This document shows, piece after piece, positions 38,401 to 46,999 of a stretch of DNA of 64,000 bases. The position numbers and the translations under genes are program-made. Origin of the DNA: Pseudomonadales bacterium. Lineage in GTDB: Bacteria; Pseudomonadota; Gammaproteobacteria; Pseudomonadales; Azotimanducaceae. The stretch covers positions 122,109-186,108 of the forward strand of contig JAHRVQ010000049.1 in the NCBI GenBank assembly GCA_019090615.1, written 5' to 3'. Under the pieces are notes generated by a model. It was given only the letters and a program-made list of their open reading frames with translations. It was not told the DNA's origin and made no database searches. The first letter of the stretch is position 1. Every line of letters starts with the position of its first letter.

Positions 38401-40796
38401 GCAACGGTTATCTCATCGTCAATTGCGATCGGCATTGGGTTTACTGCGTTCGTTTCGACAGTGATGAATACGTCTGCCGTCACAGAGTTACCGTTGTTGT
38501 CTGTTAGCCGATAACTGAGCATGTCATTGCCAGAGAAACCGGTATTAGCAGTGTAGGTAATTAGATTGTCTGTCAGGGAGGTAGTGCCGTTTACTGGTGC
38601 TGTTGAAATGCTAACGATTAATGACAGGTTATCAAGATTAAGATCGTTTAATAAAACATCCAGTGAAATTGGCAGGGTGCCAGTTGTGGCAACCGAATCA
38701 TTGATCGCTATAGGCAACACTTCTACTGATTGTTGTTCGACCTGAATATCTAAAGATGCTATTGCTGTATCGCCATTGCCGTCAGTTATCTGGTAATCGA
38801 GACTATCTGTGCCAAAAAAGCCGGTTTCAGGTACATAGCTAATGGTGCTGCCCTGAATGTTGGCAGTACCATTATCTGGCGCTGATGATATGGCAACAGA
38901 AATCGGTTGGTCAAACAAACTTAAATCATTGGCCAGTACGTCAATGCTGACGACTTGTTGCTCGAGGGTTGCGACTATATCGTTGATTGCAACAGGTACG
39001 GTGTTGGGTAATACAGAAGATACAATAATATTTACCTGGCCAATACTTGGGTCTCCGCTGGCATCAACAATTAGATAGGAAAAGTTATCGGTGCCGGTAA
39101 AACTGCCGGTTGGCGAGTAGTTGATTTTATTGTTCACCACAGAGGCGGTACCGTTACTCGGTTCGGAATCAATCGTGAGCACGATAGGCCCTTCGGCAAT
39201 GTTCTCATCATTGGCCAACACATCAATGGTAATGTCCTGGGCACCTACAACGCCAACAATGTCGTTCTTAGCCGTTGGTGCAAGAGTGACGGTGATAGTG
39301 ACAGACGCGGCACCACGGTCTCCGTCCTGGTCAAATACAGCATAGACAAAAGAGTCGGTGCCAAAAAAATCTATATCTGAAACATAGCCAATAGTATTGT
39401 TGGGATTAATTGTTAGATTGCCATTGGTTGGTTCCTGCAGGAAAGTAAATCCTGCAAGTCCGTCTATGACTTCTGGGTCGTTGGCAAGAATATCAATGGC
39501 GGTAAGTTGACCGGATATACTGGTAACGAAGTCTCCAGCTGGTGTAGGTACTGAATTATCGCCTGACGTTGAAAACTGATCATTTGCAGTTTCATTGCTC
39601 GCGGCAATAGTTTGACTAGTACTATCATTTATCGTTGTTTCCAGGGTGTTGCTGATTGAACTGAGTAGTGATCTGACTACCACGGTACTAGATTCAGTTG
39701 TTTCGCTATTTCGTTCTATCTGCGTCAGGGTAGTGGCGCTATTTAAAATGTTCTCAGAATCGTCGGTGTCGGTTGTGGCTGCCGCAGCAATGATTAGAAC
39801 TTTGGACGTTTGGGTAAGAACTCTTTCACTGGGTGGCAATGATGCTGTGGCAGTTTCGTTTGCTGTGCCAGTGATTTCCAGTGTGGCGGTCTGGATAGTC
39901 GTATCAGTCAGTGTCGCCTGATTATTGCCGCCGGAATCAAGGATTAATTCGCCTGCAAGGGATTCGAGCAATACTGCGCTTGACAGGCCGTTAAAAATGG
40001 CAGTAGTTGCTGCATCTGTATTGCCAGTACCAATGCCGTCAAGTATCCCGTCTGTGAAATCGGCAGCTATTTGAATGATCACCTCATTTGGCATAAGTCC
40101 AGTTACGTTACTGGTACGTCTGATTGCCTCAAAAAATGTTTCGTAAGCCATTAATACCGAGGGTGCATTGACACTTGTCTGTTGGGAACTAATTGGATTA
40201 AAACCTTCAGGTAAACCAAAATTGTAGCTTTGCAAATTTGAAAAAATCTGGTTAATTTCAACCTTGTTCAGGGTGTTGGATGCCTGCGCAATTTCAATCA
40301 TCAGTGTGGAGATTGGGTTGATATTGACAATGACCTGGTCGGCGTCAAAAATAACACCTTTTAGGCTCAGGTTGATGTCTGAAACGTTTTGGTTGGTGAA
40401 CGAATCCACACCGCCTTGCGTTGTTACGATAATCGGAAATACGGCTGTGGGAGGGATTTCCAGGTCGAACTGGTTGCCATTTGCAGCAGTAAAATTGCCG
40501 ACTTCAAAACCGCTTGCATCAGTGAGTAGTACTTGTGAATTGGCCAAAGGGCCTTTAATGGCATTAGAGCTGAAAGATATTGTGTCGCCTGACTGGTTAG
40601 CAGGGTTGTTTGGGTTAACAGCTGGTGTTGAATTGTTGCTCGAGGATCCACCACCCCCGCCTCCGCAGGCTGTAGTTAACAATATAAGCAGGAGTGGTAA
40701 AATAAGACGATTACCACTGGTTCGGCTAAGTCGACGCATTTTTAAATAGGCCTGTGTCAATATGCCAGCATTATTACAAATGGGAGAATATGCCAT
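35424..40796 (-). CDS. Giant Ig/cadherin-like repeat surface lipoprotein
   Basis: A protein of 1790 residues. A hydrophobic signal ends in a lipobox (LLTTAC, Cys44) followed by six Gly and a Ser/Asn/Pro linker. Residues about 70-410 form a unique domain. About six cadherin-like repeats of 90 residues follow (pattern IDVLAND...NGT...GTDSFxY...DxxGD). Then come about eight putative-Ig (He_PIG) repeats of 90-95 residues (PTISGTP...FDxxTGxLSGxP...NVNDAP), and the chain ends in a fibronectin-III-like domain (VYLAWDNPTSIDASQLNGYEI). This is a typical adhesin or matrix protein reaching out from the outer membrane. ATG 40796 has a TAGGAA ribosome binding site; ATG 40739 (MRRLSRTSGN) would give a more usual signal length. 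No PEP-CTERM tail. Confidence 0.85.
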   Translation of the reverse strand: MAYSPICNNAGILTQAYLKMRRLSRTSGNRLILPLLLILLTTACGGGGGGSSSNNSTPAVNPNNPANQSGDTISFSSNAIKGPLANSQVLLTDASGFEVGNFTAANGNQFDLEIPPTAVFPIIVTTQGGVDSFTNQNVSDINLSLKGVIFDADQVIVNINPISTLMIEIAQASNTLNKVEINQIFSNLQSYNFGLPEGFNPISSQQTSVNAPSVLMAYETFFEAIRRTSNVTGLMPNEVIIQIAADFTDGILDGIGTGNTDAATTAIFNGLSSAVLLESLAGELILDSGGNNQATLTDTTIQTATLEITGTANETATASLPPSERVLTQTSKVLIIAAAATTDTDDSENILNSATTLTQIERNSETTESSTVVVRSLLSSISNTLETTINDSTSQTIAASNETANDQFSTSGDNSVPTPAGDFVTSISGQLTAIDILANDPEVIDGLAGFTFLQEPTNGNLTINPNNTIGYVSDIDFFGTDSFVYAVFDQDGDRGAASVTITVTLAPTAKNDIVGVVGAQDITIDVLANDENIAEGPIVLTIDSEPSNGTASVVNNKINYSPTGSFTGTDNFSYLIVDASGDPSIGQVNIIVSSVLPNTVPVAINDIVATLEQQVVSIDVLANDLSLFDQPISVAISSAPDNGTANIQGSTISYVPETGFFGTDSLDYQITDGNGDTAIASLDIQVEQQSVEVLPIAINDSVATTGTLPISLDVLLNDLNLDNLSLIVSISTAPVNGTTSLTDNLITYTANTGFSGNDMLSYRLTDNNGNSVTADVFITVETNAVNPMPIAIDDEITVAAGISTALNVIENDLQAVELPLLLSATSDNATITVNGTVLNYLPDANFGGFDTFEYTLEDASGDMTTAEVVVFVDAIPVSQDKTIVTGGIAVTIDLLEGATGIQNPPIQIVISEGAERGTLSLDENLLTYLPVGDIEADDSFKYTIIDANGDLSTSLVSLIGLNRPTITGLADTTVQQDAEYSFTPVASDRDPEKTLVFTIENKPGWANFNTSTGQLSGIPANEDVRLFANIEIAVSNGETSRSLELFNIEVININDIPTLSGTPATQVLQGANYSFLPNGSDIDATDTLTFSFSADVDLPSWLVFDNQTGSLTGTPANADIGNITNIILTVSDGQAAVALPLFNIEIINVNDAPTISGIPSTIIDESSSFSFTPAINDIDLGDTLSLSITLDQALPNWLNFDTSTGALSGVPGDDDVTTLSNLIITVSDGNISTSLAAFNLQINNVPPELSASIPDATEDEVFSYQPNTAGASAFSATGLPAWASINNQTGLISGTPANDDVGSLSGISITASDNNESITVDNLAFSIINVNDAPTISGSPTTSTPEDSNYSFTPTGADVDASENLTFSITNQPVWTSFDTSTGALSGIPDNDDVGIYVNVTISVKDNADATSNLAPFDLNVTNVNDAPTISGTPATSVTEDNLFTFSPAAVDIDIGDNFSFSINQTLPAWLSFDQPTGVLSGTPGDSDVTTLTNLVISVNDGEFSASLDSFDLQIINNPPTISGSFPTATQGQPFTFEPIISGAKGVKEINLPAWATFDASTGVITGTPENIDVGSISNITITAFDNNDSDALENLTLTVFNVNDPPTLTGTAPLFGFVNFSYSFVLTVDDIDVDSSLTLGISPGFELPSWATFDISDPTLPKITGTPTSADLGSTTVKLSVDDGIADPVEFSFQLEVIEGQKVYLAWDNPTSIDASQLNGYEISYSRDGGSPTIERVVTGPGGGTTWASPELNLGLYTFTVLIFDLLGDTSEASDPLNSNLQASGISLL

Positions 40797-41413
40797 TCTT
40801 TAATTCCTAAGGTCTAACTTCAAAGTATAGAGTGTGGCTCAGACTACTAACTTGAACACTAAATGGACGAATAAACCTTCCATCCTTGCAGCTGGTCAAA
40901 TTTTGAACAATATTTGCCTGGATAATGACCGGGCTAACTGGTTTTAAAAAAAGTATTGCTAACATCAATTATTGCTCTCATGGCTGAACTATCGGATCTT
41001 CATGAAAAAGCAAAAAAACCAGTTTCGGCACATTGACGGGCGTTCGATAACCTGTCGACAAACTTCAGGGTTAAAGGACATTGTTTTTTAAAGCCTGTTA
41101 CTTGTTCCTGATAATTGTTCCTGTTAATTGTTCCTGTTAATTGTTTCTGCTTAATATAAATGACCTTGACGACTGTTACGTTACAGGCAGTTTTATAGAT
41201 TACAAATTACAACTTCACATAATAAAAAATGATGTTTTTCTACCTTAAAATATATTTGGGGGTAGGGGAAACAGCAAGTCAGTTGAGATAGAAGGCCTAC
41301 TGGTGACTCCGAGTACCCTATATTTCTTATTATATCTAACCCCATACGTGTTTGTTACTCTAAAGCGGTATAAAGCACATATAGACAGACTTAAATGGCG
41401 ATGCTTCTAATTA
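40797..41413. other. Long intergenic region upstream of the giant gene
   Basis: About 620 AT-rich bases without a convincing gene. It contains a 13-bp tandem repeat (41102-41153) and presumably the promoter of the giant lipoprotein gene. No -24/-12 site found. Confidence 0.5.
41102..41153. repeat. 13-bp tandem repeat, three to four copies
   Basis: TTGTTCCTGATAA, TTGTTCCTGTTAA, TTGTTCCTGTTAA and a diverged fourth copy TTGTTTCTGCTTA run head to tail. Confidence 0.85.
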
Positions 41414-41437
41414 GCCATTAAGTATTCATTTAATGGC
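41391..41437 (-). terminator. Overlapping hairpins at the end of the xrtA-region operon
   Basis: On the minus strand GCCATTAA and TTAATGGC (41437-41430 with 41421-41414) form an 8-bp stem whose loop holds the stop codon. A third segment, GCCATT (41399-41394), can pair with the same middle strand, so two mutually exclusive hairpins are possible. No strong T tract follows. Confidence 0.45.
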
Positions 41438-42478
41438 CGATTTTTGAGATTGTTGAAGTGCCTGTAAAAATCTTCGGTAGTCGGAAAATATTATATTTGG
41501 GTTGCTGCTGACCCAGCTTAGATAGGCGGCTAAATTTTCTTCGGATTTTTGGCTAAAGTTTTTATTATGGCCAATAGCGACTAATGGAATTGGGTATTTA
41601 TTCGTTGCAAACCGAGCCATATATTTTTTTGTAACCTCAATCAAAGCCCAGCCGGGAAGGGTAGAAAAATCGAGCATGACGCGGCCTATATTAGCCAGCT
41701 TTGCCAGCCGGCCTCTGGTCGCTTGCCAGGATGAATTTGGTCCAGCATAACTACCTTCACATGCTGCTGGAAATTGCGGCGCGGCTTTGGTCTCCTTTAA
41801 TGCCTTAAAGTGTGCGACAACGCCGATATCGTGTGTGGTGATGGGAATTTCGAGAATCTTGCCGGCATCATTTTGTACGCAAACGTCATCTGTAACCTGC
41901 CAGAACGGTAGATTAGGTACCGTTCGAAAGTCATACCAATCACCTTTCGCGGGGTTAATCATACCGGGCGCAACTGTTGAGTCGATTACCAGGCCATTTT
42001 GACTGAGAGTATTTAGCGTTGCTTCGGCTGGTTGAATTGCCCAGCCCCCTGCTCTGAAAACACTTGCGGGCTGGTTTTGAAATTGACTGAGATAAGTTAT
42101 CCCAGCTTGAATGCACTGTTGAACTTCACGGGCGGTTAAATCGCCAATGCGCCATTTTTCGAATGCAAGAGACCATTCGGGTTTATCAAATGTGGCATTG
42201 AGCCATTGTGGATGATTATGGAGCTCTAATGCGTGACCAGCGTCAGCGAGTCGTTGTAGCTGATTTGTTATCATGTTGTATTGTCGAATTGTGACGTTGC
42301 TGGACAAAGCACTGATGCATGCGAGTTCCAGGGTTTCAACAAAAAAACATACTTTAGCGTTATAGGAGTCAGCGATAGAGACTAGTCGCTCAGTGGGTTC
42401 ATACAGGCATTTTTCCAGGCAGCCCGAGCCGTTGCCAAATAGTTCATAGTCAGTGGTGAGTATTAGATGAAAAGCCAA
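41426..42478 (-). CDS. Polysaccharide deacetylase-like protein
   Basis: A 350-residue protein related to the CE4 fold. LILTTDYELFGNGSG at the N-terminus occupies the place of the catalytic Asp motif, AKVCFFVE follows as the next strand, HALELHNHPQWL carries the His metal ligands, and FRAGGWAIQP is the conserved Arg motif. It belongs to the less-studied WalW/WbmS-like deacetylase branch seen in O-antigen and EPS clusters. Catalytic activity is likely but not certain because the first motif is TDYE rather than FDDG. It lies 109 bp after wecC and appears to be the last gene of the prsK-to-deacetylase operon. Confidence 0.75.
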   Translation of the reverse strand: MAFHLILTTDYELFGNGSGCLEKCLYEPTERLVSIADSYNAKVCFFVETLELACISALSSNVTIRQYNMITNQLQRLADAGHALELHNHPQWLNATFDKPEWSLAFEKWRIGDLTAREVQQCIQAGITYLSQFQNQPASVFRAGGWAIQPAEATLNTLSQNGLVIDSTVAPGMINPAKGDWYDFRTVPNLPFWQVTDDVCVQNDAGKILEIPITTHDIGVVAHFKALKETKAAPQFPAACEGSYAGPNSSWQATRGRLAKLANIGRVMLDFSTLPGWALIEVTKKYMARFATNKYPIPLVAIGHNKNFSQKSEENLAAYLSWVSSNPNIIFSDYRRFLQALQQSQKSAIK

Positions 42479-42587
42479 GCTATATGTCCTACTAAAAGGT
42501 ACTGCTTTAGGGCGCGAAGTAAGTTTTGATTAAAAACCAGGTGGCGCAAATGTGTTTTTTCAGAGGTTTCAAGGTTGATTAATTCAA

Positions 42588-43853
42588 TTACTGCCATATG
42601 CCGCGGGTGTCTACTGTGACCTTGCCGGCAGTGGTGGGATTAAAACGGCGAAATTCCTTATGGTCCACTAAAAGTACGTAGACATCGGCGGTCATTAAAG
42701 CCTGTTCGACGGATTCAAATTTTAGCTGGCTATTCTCAAGCTTCTGGGGCAATGCTTCAATGTTTGGCTCTATTCCGAGCACAGTGCCGGTATGACCCGC
42801 AGCTAGCTTAAGCGCAATATCCATTGCAGGGCTTTCTCGTAGGTCATCTATGTCTGCTTTAAAGGCCAACCCAAAACAGGCGATAGTTATATCTTCACGG
42901 GCGCGTTGTGGTTGGTCCTGTATAATTTGTTCTATCGACGTATTGACTTTTTTGACCACCCAATCTGGTTTTTGATCGTTGATAGCACGAGCAGCTTGCA
43001 TTAATGGAGTCAGGTTTCTTGATTGGCTAATGATGAACCAGGGGTCAACCGCAATACAGTGCCCGCCAACGCCAGGTCCCGGTTGCAGTATATTGATTCT
43101 TGGGTGACGATTTGCCAGCTCAATCAAGCGCCATACATCGATATCAGTACGATCACAGATCAAGGATAATTCGTTGGCAAAGGCGATGTTTACATCACGC
43201 GCGGCATTTTCAGTCAATTTGCACATTTCTGCTGTTTTAGCATCGGTTTCTACGCATTCGCCACGAACAAAAATCTCGTAAAGGGATCTGGCTGCGCGGG
43301 TACATTTGGGCGTTATACCGCCAATTACCCGATCATTATGCACCAGTTCATACATTACTTGTCCGGGCAGTACTCTTTCCGGGCAGTGGGCAACGCGGAT
43401 GTCGGAGTTTTCTCCAGCTATATGGGGGAAGGTGAGGTCAGGCCGTTCCTCCGCAAGCCAACGGGATAATTTTTCAGTGGTACCAACTGGTGAGGTGGAT
43501 TCCAATATCACAAGATTACCGGGTTCGAGTACGCCGGCAATACTGCTAGCGGCACTTTTGATGTAGCTTAAATCCGGTTCATGATCATCCATAAACGGTG
43601 TTGGTACGGCCAACAAGAAAGCATCTGCTGGTTTTGGTTGCAGGCTGGCACGAAGATAACCGCGGGTAACCGCAGCCTGCACAGCGACATCCAGTTCGGG
43701 TTCTACGATGTGAATTTCCCCCTTGTTGATGGTGTCGACTGCCTGTTTATTGACGTCTATACCAAGTACGGAAATTTTTTGAGTGGCTAGTGCTGCAGCG
43801 GTTGGTAAACCGATGTAGCCTAGCCCAATGACGGATGCATTTTTAAACTTCAT
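42588..43853 (-). CDS. wecC: UDP-N-acetyl-D-mannosamine dehydrogenase
   Basis: A 421-residue UDP-sugar dehydrogenase oxidising UDP-ManNAc to UDP-ManNAcA with two NAD. The N-terminal Rossmann motif is VIGLGYIGLPTAAALA, followed by AVPTPF. ESTSPVGTTE and CPERVLPG are standard. The active-site Cys lies in GPGVGGHCIAVDPWF, the WecC form of the motif. Length is normal. The start region is duplicated: an identical ATG-AAG-TTT-AAA lies 13 bp upstream (ATG at 43866) and opens a 7-codon frame ending inside the real one. It is 99 bp downstream of asnB. Together with WecB it supplies ManNAcA. Confidence 0.95.
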   Translation of the reverse strand: MKFKNASVIGLGYIGLPTAAALATQKISVLGIDVNKQAVDTINKGEIHIVEPELDVAVQAAVTRGYLRASLQPKPADAFLLAVPTPFMDDHEPDLSYIKSAASSIAGVLEPGNLVILESTSPVGTTEKLSRWLAEERPDLTFPHIAGENSDIRVAHCPERVLPGQVMYELVHNDRVIGGITPKCTRAARSLYEIFVRGECVETDAKTAEMCKLTENAARDVNIAFANELSLICDRTDIDVWRLIELANRHPRINILQPGPGVGGHCIAVDPWFIISQSRNLTPLMQAARAINDQKPDWVVKKVNTSIEQIIQDQPQRAREDITIACFGLAFKADIDDLRESPAMDIALKLAAGHTGTVLGIEPNIEALPQKLENSQLKFESVEQALMTADVYVLLVDHKEFRRFNPTTAGKVTVDTRGIWQ

Positions 43854-43870
43854 TTTTAAACTTCATGTTT
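43845..43870. repeat. 13-bp tandem duplication over the wecC start codon
   Basis: AAACTTCATTTTT (43845-43857) and AAACTTCATGTTT (43858-43870) lie head to tail, differing at one base, and each contains a minus-strand ATG. The upstream copy creates a 7-codon mini-frame (43843-43866) overlapping the true start. Confidence 0.85.
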
Positions 43871-43952
43871 TAAGCGGGGTTGATAGGGTGGTTTTTTTAG
43901 AATCATGTTAGCTGAAGAACCAGTAACTGCTAACTTTCTATCTGGTCAGGCA

Positions 43953-45821
43953 TTAGTATCTTGAGCCGGATATAAAATTTTCCATCCAAAGGCTCAAGGT
44001 TAGCAGTGAAAATAGTTGCCGTGAATAGTCTAGCGTACCTTTTTCATGGCGCCGCCAGAGGGTCATAATGCCCTGGTGATTTAATATTTGATTAATCGTT
44101 AGTCCAGGGTCTAATAAATGGTTATACATATAATCGCGCCAAATGGTCTTACACCAAAGGCCAAAGGGTACTTGAAAGCCTTTTTTAGGACGCTCGATGA
44201 CGGCTTTGGGCAAATAATGTTTAGCCATTTCTCGGTGGACTATCTTAGTTCTTTGCATGGTCGCTTTGTAGTCAAGGGGTAGACTTTCGACGAATTGAAC
44301 CAGCGCGTGATCAAGCATGGGTACTCTGAGTTCAAGGGCGCAATGCATGGATATTTTGTCGCCGTAGAGGAGTAGGTCGTCGGCCAAATTCATTCGGGTA
44401 TCGATTCGCATCATACACTCGGCAGCCGTGAGGTTGTCGTTATTAGCGACCAGGTTCTGCCAATATTCGATTGACTGGACTGCAGAAACCGAAGGGGCCA
44501 GGCCGAGTAATTTTAGTTCGTCGTCAGAAAACAGCGCATAAGCTTTGGCAAACCGAGTGGAATTTTCAGCATACCCCAGGCAGCGAAGTCCGCGGCGTAC
44601 CGCGTCGTTGCGGAATGGGCCTGTTAGATACTGACTCATTCTGAACAAAGGCTTTTTTAAAATTGGTGCGCGTTGCAGTAGCATTTCAATTTGATAGCGG
44701 CGATAACCCCCCCATGGTTCATCATTGCCTTGTCCTGCCAATACCACCGTCGCGCTCTGTCTGGCTAATTTCGTCAGCAGCCACATCGGCATTATAGACG
44801 TGGTGCCAAGGGGTTCTTCTATCGATTGCACGATATCTTCCAGGGATTCTATAAGTGTGGTCGGGTCAACTGTGACTACGTCGTGTTGTAGGCCAAGTTT
44901 TTTTGCGGTTTCTGCTGCATCTGAAATTTCGCATTCGGCGTGTTGATCGCCGAAACCTACCGTATGGGCAGTCAGGTTAGAACAGTGGTCTTTTGCCATG
45001 GCGGCGATAATGGAAGAATCAATACCCGCTGAAAGAAGCACGCCCACAGGCACATCAGCGATGAGTTGACGCTCCACTGCCGCTGAGAGCAATTCCTGGT
45101 AGTTTTCGATTGCATCATTTATGGAGCCTTTAAAGCGCTCGAAAGTTGGTTTAATAAAAGTTTTTATTTCGGGTGTCTGGGTATCCAGTCTTAATTTTAG
45201 AAAGTGTCCTGGCTGTAGTCGGTTGATATTTTTTAACAGGGTTGTGGGTGAGGGTACATATCTGAGGTTTAAAAATGCGTTGAGTGAATTGAAATCCAGT
45301 TCTGGTGTTTGATTTAAACAGGCCAGTATTGGTTGTAGCTCAGAGGAGAATATCAGGCCTTGTGAGTCGAAATGAAAATACAGCGGCTTGATCCCAAATG
45401 GATCACGGGCCAGGTATAACGTTTGTGATTCTGTATCGAATATTGCCAGGGCGTACATACCATTGATGTCATTTAGTGCTTTTTCCACACCAAAAGCGGC
45501 GACATATTCTATGAGCGTTTCTGTATCTGACGAGCCGCGAAATTCGATGGATAATTGTTGCCTTAGTTCATGGTGGTTATAGAGTTCACCATTGTAGGTG
45601 ATCCACCAGCGTCGATTATGTGAGTTCATCGGCTGGTGGCCAGATTTTGAAAGATCCTGAATAGATAACCGTGTATGTAACAAGGTCATGGTGGTAGCAG
45701 CATTTGAATTGTTAACGCGCTCAATGCCTTCTGAATCAGGTCCTCGGTGCTGTAACAGCCTGCTAACAGTATTGCAGAGTGAGTCGCTAACTGGTTTTGA
45801 TGTTCCAAAAATACCGCACAT
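43953..45821 (-). CDS. XrtA-associated asparagine synthase-like amidotransferase
   Basis: A 622-residue two-domain class II amidotransferase. It begins MCGIFG with the nucleophile Cys2; HRGPDSEG and YNGELYNHHELR are the glutaminase signatures. The synthase half has the pyrophosphate loop GVLLSAGIDSS, HTVGFGD, QGNDEPWGGYRRY and LRVPMLDH. Such AsnB-like enzymes are regular members of XrtA/PEP-CTERM loci (exosortase A system-associated amidotransferase) and probably amidate a sugar carboxylate of the EPS, such as a uronic acid. The ManNAcA or GlcA made here could be the target (inference). It is 3 bp from the upstream toroid-protein gene. Confidence 0.9.
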   Translation of the reverse strand: MCGIFGTSKPVSDSLCNTVSRLLQHRGPDSEGIERVNNSNAATTMTLLHTRLSIQDLSKSGHQPMNSHNRRWWITYNGELYNHHELRQQLSIEFRGSSDTETLIEYVAAFGVEKALNDINGMYALAIFDTESQTLYLARDPFGIKPLYFHFDSQGLIFSSELQPILACLNQTPELDFNSLNAFLNLRYVPSPTTLLKNINRLQPGHFLKLRLDTQTPEIKTFIKPTFERFKGSINDAIENYQELLSAAVERQLIADVPVGVLLSAGIDSSIIAAMAKDHCSNLTAHTVGFGDQHAECEISDAAETAKKLGLQHDVVTVDPTTLIESLEDIVQSIEEPLGTTSIMPMWLLTKLARQSATVVLAGQGNDEPWGGYRRYQIEMLLQRAPILKKPLFRMSQYLTGPFRNDAVRRGLRCLGYAENSTRFAKAYALFSDDELKLLGLAPSVSAVQSIEYWQNLVANNDNLTAAECMMRIDTRMNLADDLLLYGDKISMHCALELRVPMLDHALVQFVESLPLDYKATMQRTKIVHREMAKHYLPKAVIERPKKGFQVPFGLWCKTIWRDYMYNHLLDPGLTINQILNHQGIMTLWRRHEKGTLDYSRQLFSLLTLSLWMENFISGSRY

Positions 45822-45824
45822 AAA

Positions 45825-46973
45825 CTAACTATCCATAGTTTTACATTTTTCTAATAAGGATTCGTGATACAGAAAGGGCACAATTCCCCAACGAGCAAAG
45901 TTTTTGCCCCAACGTCTGCCCAGGATATCAATCTTGCAGTACCAGGTGCCATTGTTAAAAAAATTGCGCCGGACCTGAGCACAAAAGGCTGTTGCTTGTG
46001 AATAATGGCCAAATTCAATGAGCAGGCCAAGGTATTCAGCCTGATCATAAAGATCCCAGGTAAAGGGGTCCTTAATGTCACGTTCGGTGAATCTTGTTAC
46101 TAATTGTTTTTCTGCGTCGAGAAAATGGCTATCAATATAACGTTTACCGCGCTCAATGGCGGTGGCTGTCAGGGTTTTTATTGTAGGGTCCAGTCGCGAT
46201 GCTTTAATCAGGTTTTTAAGTACGAAACAACTGTGAAAACAATCGATAAAATTTCCTGGGTCAAGATCCGCATAGTAAAACCACGAGCCGTCTTCATTTT
46301 GCTGGTCAATGACATAAGCTGCAAGACGGCGTGCTTTTTGTTTTGCTTCTGGGCTAACCTGGGCATTTTCAACGGCATGCAGACAGAAAGCGAAGCAGGC
46401 ATAGGCGTTGGCGTTAATTACGATTCTAGGTTCATCGAGCGGGGCATATGAAAGCGCTAGTTTATCTTTGGTCTCATAGAGCGTATGTAAGCTTAAGAGA
46501 AACTTCCAGGTTCCATTAAAGTAGGTGGAGGCCTGTTGTTTGCATTGATTGTACTTGCTTAATTTTAGTAACGCTTCCATGGCATAGGGCGTATGAGTAA
46601 TAAACGGAATATTTTCGTCATAGAGGCCGTTTTTTGACATCCACGGAAACCCTAATCCCCATGCAATGCCATATTTGTTGTGATTAGTGACAGCCAGGTC
46701 CATTATCGCTTTGAGGGCTGTTTCAGGTTGGGAAATGGTATCAGCGAGCAAGATACGTTGCGCCACTGTGATGGGGTAGGAGCGCTGCTGGATGCCAATG
46801 ACTTTTCTGAGAATTGTTGGCGCTAGCCAATCAACAGCGACAACACAAACAGCCAGTAGTTTACCGACAAGTTCACCCTGATAAAATTTTTTGCGAATAC
46901 TGACGCCCAGATTGCCCATCCATGGATCATAAGGATCGTAGGAAGGGGTTGCTGGATTTTTATTATTTACCAT
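45825..46973 (-). CDS. Hypothetical alpha/alpha-toroid-like protein
   Basis: A 382-residue protein, mostly helical, with no signal peptide; one hydrophobic stretch (residues about 37-55, KLLAVCVVAVDWLAPTIL) may touch the membrane. Repeated short helices with Trp/Tyr/Gly turns, such as IAWGLGFPWMSK, ITHTPYAMEALL, ANAYACFAFCLHAV and EDGSWFYYADL, resemble alpha/alpha-barrel folds of carbohydrate epimerases, lyases and terpene-cyclase-like proteins. I cannot name the family. It is wedged between xrtA (26 bp) and asnB (3 bp), so it should act on the same glycan. One possibility is a uronic-acid epimerase-like or lyase-like role, unproven. Confidence 0.75.
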   Translation of the reverse strand: MVNNKNPATPSYDPYDPWMGNLGVSIRKKFYQGELVGKLLAVCVVAVDWLAPTILRKVIGIQQRSYPITVAQRILLADTISQPETALKAIMDLAVTNHNKYGIAWGLGFPWMSKNGLYDENIPFITHTPYAMEALLKLSKYNQCKQQASTYFNGTWKFLLSLHTLYETKDKLALSYAPLDEPRIVINANAYACFAFCLHAVENAQVSPEAKQKARRLAAYVIDQQNEDGSWFYYADLDPGNFIDCFHSCFVLKNLIKASRLDPTIKTLTATAIERGKRYIDSHFLDAEKQLVTRFTERDIKDPFTWDLYDQAEYLGLLIEFGHYSQATAFCAQVRRNFFNNGTWYCKIDILGRRWGKNFARWGIVPFLYHESLLEKCKTMDS

Positions 46974-46999
46974 GAAATTACACTGTCCTGGACAGTCAT

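Noticed and set aside
35938..40749. Many plus-strand open frames opposite the giant repeat gene
   Set aside because: They repeat with the same spacing as the Ig-like repeats on the other strand and are antisense by-products of the repeat codon pattern.
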